A stretch of DNA of 64,000 nucleotides, from NCBI GenBank assembly GCA_947561395.2, contig OX387183.1:59379915-59443914 (forward strand). Direction: 5' to 3'. This DNA comes from Buxus sempervirens (Eukaryota; Streptophyta; Magnoliopsida; Buxales; Buxaceae). Of this stretch, positions 60,214 to 64,000 are shown piece by piece (position 1 is the stretch's first letter; every line of letters starts with the position of its first letter). The position numbers and the translations under genes are program-made. The notes beneath the pieces are model-generated. The model worked only from the letters and a program-made list of their open reading frames with translations. It had not been told where the DNA came from and ran no database searches.

Positions 60214-61140
60214 AAGGAAGTAGGGTCCATTAAGAAACCCATCATTATATAAGAGATTTGGAAAAATTCCACAAGATAAAAGTCATAGCTACATTTAGCT
60301 ATTCCGATCTCCTCAGACCCTCTATTTGGTCTCCTCAGACCACCCTACTCTCATGTTATCCTCATAGCATGAAGTATCTTATCCTTCTGGTACTTCCTGT
60401 TGTAACAACATATAGAGATCCCTCTTACTTCTCCTGGACAAGGCTAAGAAGGTACGCTCTACTCTGATCACAGTTAAGTACAATATCGCTTACTCCTTCA
60501 ACCAAGGCTAAGAGCAGTCACTATGTGCACCCCCGGAATCAGTAATCGTCAAAGCGGCCCCCAATCTCCTCTCTATACTCCGATCACAGTTATAGGGAAA
60601 CAGGTGGCAGGTATTGAAATCTTGTTGGTTTTCATTTTACCTTTTATTTATTCTTGTCACTATCTATCATTGAAGTGGTCGTCACCCCACAAGGCACTCA
60701 GATCCTGGATTCTACATCAAACGACCACCACCACCGTGGCCATCGTTTATGTTGCCATAAAATTGGGGGAAGAACCTTGGACGACAAACCCTGATCCTCT
60801 CAGAAATCGCCGGATCAGAAGTCTTTAAATCCACAGGCGACTAGGTCATATTTAAACTACAACCTGTCCGGTTTTGCGTGTAATTGGCGCTAGGGTCAAA
60901 ATTTTTCGACTCCTTGCATCGGCACAAATGCTAGCATGCCCGCACACTCATGCATCCCCGAGTCGAGCCGAAAATGATGGGAACAGAGGATTATCTTCGA
61001 GTCATCATGGTGTTCAAACAGACAAAGCCACATCACATCAAATTGAAGCTGTTTATGTTACACAAAAGCGGGAAAGCGAGGCATACAATTTAGCACGCAT
61101 CCCGCCTATAGAAATCAACCAAAAGAAGTCCATTTGAGAC
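60214..61140 (+). repeat. Possible LTR retrotransposon remnant
   Basis: Just downstream of the LINE is a TATAAG motif (about 60246) and two related segments around CAAGGCTAAGA...GATCACAGTTA (about 60430 and 60505). At about 60886 AATTGGCGCTAGGGTC resembles the primer-binding region seen after the LTR in some plant Ty3-type elements (TTGGCGCTAG). Neither a matching second LTR nor gag-pol domains were found. Low certainty. Confidence 0.35.
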
Positions 61141-62107
61141 ATATCGAATTCTTGGATAAGAGTTTAATTTACCAAAAAAAACATCTTTCGGTACTTCACC
61201 ACAAAATTTTGTGTTAGACACATTAATATGTGTGTAAGATACACTAAAAATACTATTAGTGAAGGTTCACAAATAAATCCAATTATAAATGATTTTGGAT
61301 GCACCAATCTACATGTTAGATTTGTGAATTCCTTTTTTTTTTTTCTTCCAAAAAGAGCATTATAAATCTCTTAGTTATAGGCTATATTGGATGTATTAAT
61401 TTACATGTTAAATACACTTATTAATTTGTATGCAGAAGGCACTATGATTTAACTAAATTGCCAAGATGCAAGTGATTTAGCAAACAATACCTAAACATTT
61501 TTGTGTATGATTATTAAGTTGACAAATCCTCCATACGTAGGTGATTTAGTTAACTGCGATTTTTTTATACAATATTGAAAACTCCTTTTTCAATAATGCA
61601 GCAAAATCCTAGAGTTCGAGATGAGAAAATTTGTTAGTCTCACCGATGTTTTGGTTGCTAACGATCAAAGGCAATGTCATATGACACCTTTTGAAGCTGG
61701 AGTAGATGCTTAGGAGGTTAAACTAGTTGGAGCATTGGCTGTAAGATCTTCCGTAACTGACAGTGAAATATGTGTACGCATCTATGAACGAAGTTGATGC
61801 GCACACATTTTTTTTTTTTGGGTAATGAGTTGATGTGCACACATGCTTCATTGTTGGTTGTTATTTGATTTGAAACCAATGGAAAAAAAAGGGGAAAATA
61901 AAAAGCAGCTTATGAAAAATAGTAACTCAATCAACACGCTAACTCAATGTCAATATAAACTAACAACTTTCTGCACATTGGTCTAATCGATTTTAAGTCA
62001 ATTTCATGTCCTCTTAATGACATGGTAAATGGGCGGCACACTTTATTGAGTCCAAGTTCAAGTATTTGACGAATTTTCCATATAATGAAAGCAACAATAC
62101 ACACTGA
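61141..62107. other. AT-rich spacer, no gene
   Basis: Spacer with several imperfect copies of a TTTACATGTTA-like motif (about 61310 and 61400). No domain-like coding or element ends were seen. Confidence 0.45.
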
Positions 62108-63056
62108 TAGGGGTGCCAAACGGGCCGGCCTGGGCCCGTTTAGCATATATATATATATACCCTCAGCTTGGCACGACACGCCCCAGCCGGCAGGCCGTCG
62201 CCGGGCTTGGCAGGTTGGGGGGGATAAAAAAATGATTTTTTTCCAAAAAATCAAAGAAAATTCCAAAAAAAATAGTAAAACATCACAAAAAAATTCTGAA
62301 AAATATTTTTATTATTCACAAAATTATTTTACACATATTGGGATAGATTTTGCTCAAAAAATATAAATTAATTAATTATCACAAGTACAACTTTGCAAAT
62401 AATACATAATCACTTGCACAAATAATACTGCATCACTAGAGTATGAGCACATCCCAACTAGGTTGGCACCCACTCATCTATCTTTCATTTTCAATTTAAA
62501 AGAAAAAAAAAATAGAAAGTAAAGTTCCTAAACTTTGATTACAAAAAAATATAATAAAACTTAGACTAATCTGGATGACTAAATTCATCAAGATTTAAAT
62601 CATTGAATTCTCCAGCAAGTTGATCATTTTCATATTCCTGATCTCTCAGTTCCGCCCTTAACCAATCTATAAGACAGACACATACTTACACCATCTCCGA
62701 TGTTAATCTGCTTCTGTAGTCATCCACTGTTCGTCCACCTGCGCTAAAAGCTGATTTCGATGCAATTATGGACACCGGAACCATTAATAGATCACGTGCC
62801 ATGGCGGCAAGCACAGGATAACTAACCTAATTTTGCTTCCACCATATCAAAATGTTAAAAGAATTATGCTATTCCATAGTATGGAAAAGTATTTGGGGGG
62901 GGGGGGGCTTTCTAAATAAATCCTTAACTCAGATAATCCTCCACTACCAGATGCTGGTCGTTTTCTCCTTCTTCTCCCACTTAAAAAATTCCAAGGGGAA
63001 TTATCTGGTAGTGCTTCTTGGGTCTGAGTTTGACCTTGTCTTCTACAGCTAGTATC
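62108..63056 (-). mobile_element. hAT transposon 3' part with transposase C-terminus (degenerate)
   Basis: The border at 62108, TAGGGGTGCCAAACGGGCCG, is a typical hAT terminal repeat and is followed by a GC-rich subterminal region. On the minus strand, about 62930-62690 reads LSELRIYLES, then ILIWWKQN, VSYPVLAAMARDLLMVPVS, SKSAFSAGGRTVDDYR and SRLTSEMV. This is the hAT dimerisation domain; in intact relatives the blocks are close to WWKxNxxxYPxLSxMARDxLxIPVS and SESAFSxGGR. There are in-frame stops (one right after WWKQN) and a 13-bp G run (62895-62907). Ser-Lys-Ser replaces the usual Ser-Glu-Ser. The 5' part is absent, cut at 63057 by the LTR. Confidence 0.85.
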
Positions 63057-63505
63057 TGTAGACACCCCAAAATTGCACGATTTTTGATAAATTTTGAAGG
63101 AGAGAAATATTTTATTGGAATTTTCAGTTCTTTGCATTGGGTTTGAGATACTTAACCCATTTGAATCCAAAACGGAAAAGGAAAAGGCCCGAATTCAATC
63201 TTTTGTGCAAAGTCAAACTTTTTCCAGTTGAATTTTGTTGACTTTTGACCCCAGAAAATGAAATATTTTTTTAAAGCCAGATTTCAAGATAATTTTTCCC
63301 GGTAATCAGGTTTTTAGCCATGTTATTGCATAAAAGAATTTTTTGAGATTTTAAATCTTGGCGAATACCTTGGTTTTAACATATTGAACCTTTTTTCCAG
63401 ACCTGAAAAATCGGAATTTTGCCTAGAACTGGAAAGTTGACTTTTTATTCACTTGGAATTTGGGTCTGGAACTATTTTTAATGGATTCAAATGGGGGTGT
63501 GTTTG

Positions 63506-63587
63506 CTTATTTACATGTAATATCTTAAGTAAATGGAGATTAAAAAATACGATGACATTTACTTAAACGATATTACATGTAAATAAG
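63506..63587. repeat. Inverted repeat of about 30 bp in the LTR
   Basis: CTTATTTACATGTAATATCT... (63506-63535) is mirrored as its reverse complement at 63556-63587 with a two-base insertion. The intervening loop is 20 nt. Confidence 0.9.
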
Positions 63588-63625
63588 TATTGCCTGTGTT
63601 AAAATTTGAAAAAAAGGCTTTTTTC

Positions 63626-63772
63626 CTTGTATCCGGCAACTCAGGCCGGATACAAGTGTCCTTCTTTGTATCCGGTGGAAAATACCGGATACAAGTAGAC
63701 CTTAGTGTATCCGGCATCATAGACCGGATACATTAAGGTACTTGTGTATCCGGCCTGACATGCCGGATACAC
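63626..63772. repeat. Array of four GTATCCGG hairpins
   Basis: Four stem-loops share the stem core TATCCGG/CCGGATA: 63626-63656 (11-bp stem), 63666-63694 (11 bp), 63701-63737 (about 14 bp with one G-T pair) and 63744-63772 (11 bp). Loop sequences of 7-9 nt differ in every unit, and spacing is about 36-40 bp. Flanks of the stems also covary (CTTG/CAAG, CTTA/TAAG). Confidence 0.95.
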
Positions 63773-63937
63773 TAGTTTTGCTCAAAATTAGGGTTTTCCG
63801 AGAGCTTTTCACTTTTACCATCATGTCCTTCATTAAATGAAGGGAAATCTCGGAAATAGCCTTAGGATTAAGGTTGGTGGGCTATAGACATTATGTTGTG
63901 TCTACCATTCTCACCAACCCTAACCCTAACATTTGCC

Positions 63938-63947
63938 TATAAATAGG
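63938..63947 (+). promoter_or_regulatory. TATA box of the LTR promoter
   Basis: TATAAATAGG, well separated from the hairpin array and at the expected place near the end of U3. Confidence 0.6.
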
Positions 63948-64000
63948 AGGCTCCTCCTTAAGCAAATGGCAATCAACTCTTGTTTTGAATTCTCGCCAAG

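Larger units (their letters stand above)
63057..64000 (+). mobile_element. Start of an LTR (Ty3-type-like), running off the window
   Basis: TGTAGACACCCCAAAATTG at 63057 is a typical LTR beginning. The sequence to 64000 behaves as U3: no coding, several strong inverted repeats, and near the end a TATA box (TATAAATAGG, 63938-63947) with GAGGCTCC after it. Transcription would start about 25-30 bp downstream (inference), so R would begin shortly before the window ends. The LTR must be longer than 944 bp. Whether this is a 5' LTR, 3' LTR or solo LTR cannot be told here. Confidence 0.65.

Noticed and set aside
63626-63772. CRISPR-like array
   Set aside because: Units are palindromic stem-loops with unequal spacing in a plant LTR, not direct repeats with spacers.
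63915-63931. Telomere-like CCCTAACCCTAAC
   Set aside because: Only two repeats, inside an LTR leader; far too short for interstitial telomeric DNA.

Overview
This window is nuclear DNA from a flowering plant. The evidence is spliced genes with short GT-AG introns, an LRR-XII receptor kinase pair, plant L1-type LINEs carrying an RNase H domain, hAT, Helitron and TRIM elements, and AT-rich spacers. The species cannot be fixed from sequence alone. All gene models below were built by hand from splice signals, reading phase and remembered family sequences; no search was run.

Layout. (1) 1-14 kb holds two closely related LRR receptor-like kinase genes, each with one intron, in convergent orientation (2831-5989 plus and 8848-12001 minus). 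A 5'-truncated LINE tail lies upstream of the first, and a broken LINE reverse transcriptase lies between them. A MITE, a 102-bp tandem duplication and a 181-bp Helitron follow. (2) 14.5-18.8 kb is a five-exon gene for a CBM20 starch-binding-fold protein; a complete 303-bp TRIM retrotransposon sits in intron 1 and a MITE-like element in intron 3. (3) 21.6-43.7 kb is one very long 15-exon minus-strand gene for a CPL2-type RNA polymerase II CTD phosphatase. Its introns are swollen by RTE-clade LINE relics, an hAT relic and local duplications. (4) 43.9-45.5 kb is an extremely AT-rich fold-back region. (5) 46.3-49.8 kb is a six-exon minus-strand cytoplasmic protein kinase of the cold-responsive protein kinase 1 type. 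(6) 52-64 kb is transposon territory: a poly(A)-tailed retroelement, a MITE, an apparently intact 5.95-kb L1-type LINE with target-site duplications, an LTR-like remnant, the 3' part of an hAT element, and the start of an LTR with an array of four hairpins.

How the genes relate. The plant genes are not an operon-like unit. The CBM20 gene and the CPL2 gene are neighbours, converging tail to tail; from memory their Arabidopsis counterparts carry consecutive locus numbers (At5g01260, At5g01270), which suggests conserved microsynteny. The LRR-XII pair looks like a local inverted duplication of pattern-recognition-type receptors with non-RD kinase domains.

The clearest non-gene discoveries are the four mobile elements whose ends can be read exactly (LINE tail, Helitron, TRIM and full-length LINE) and the hairpin array in the terminal LTR. 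I did not see a convincing new enzymatic or defence system.
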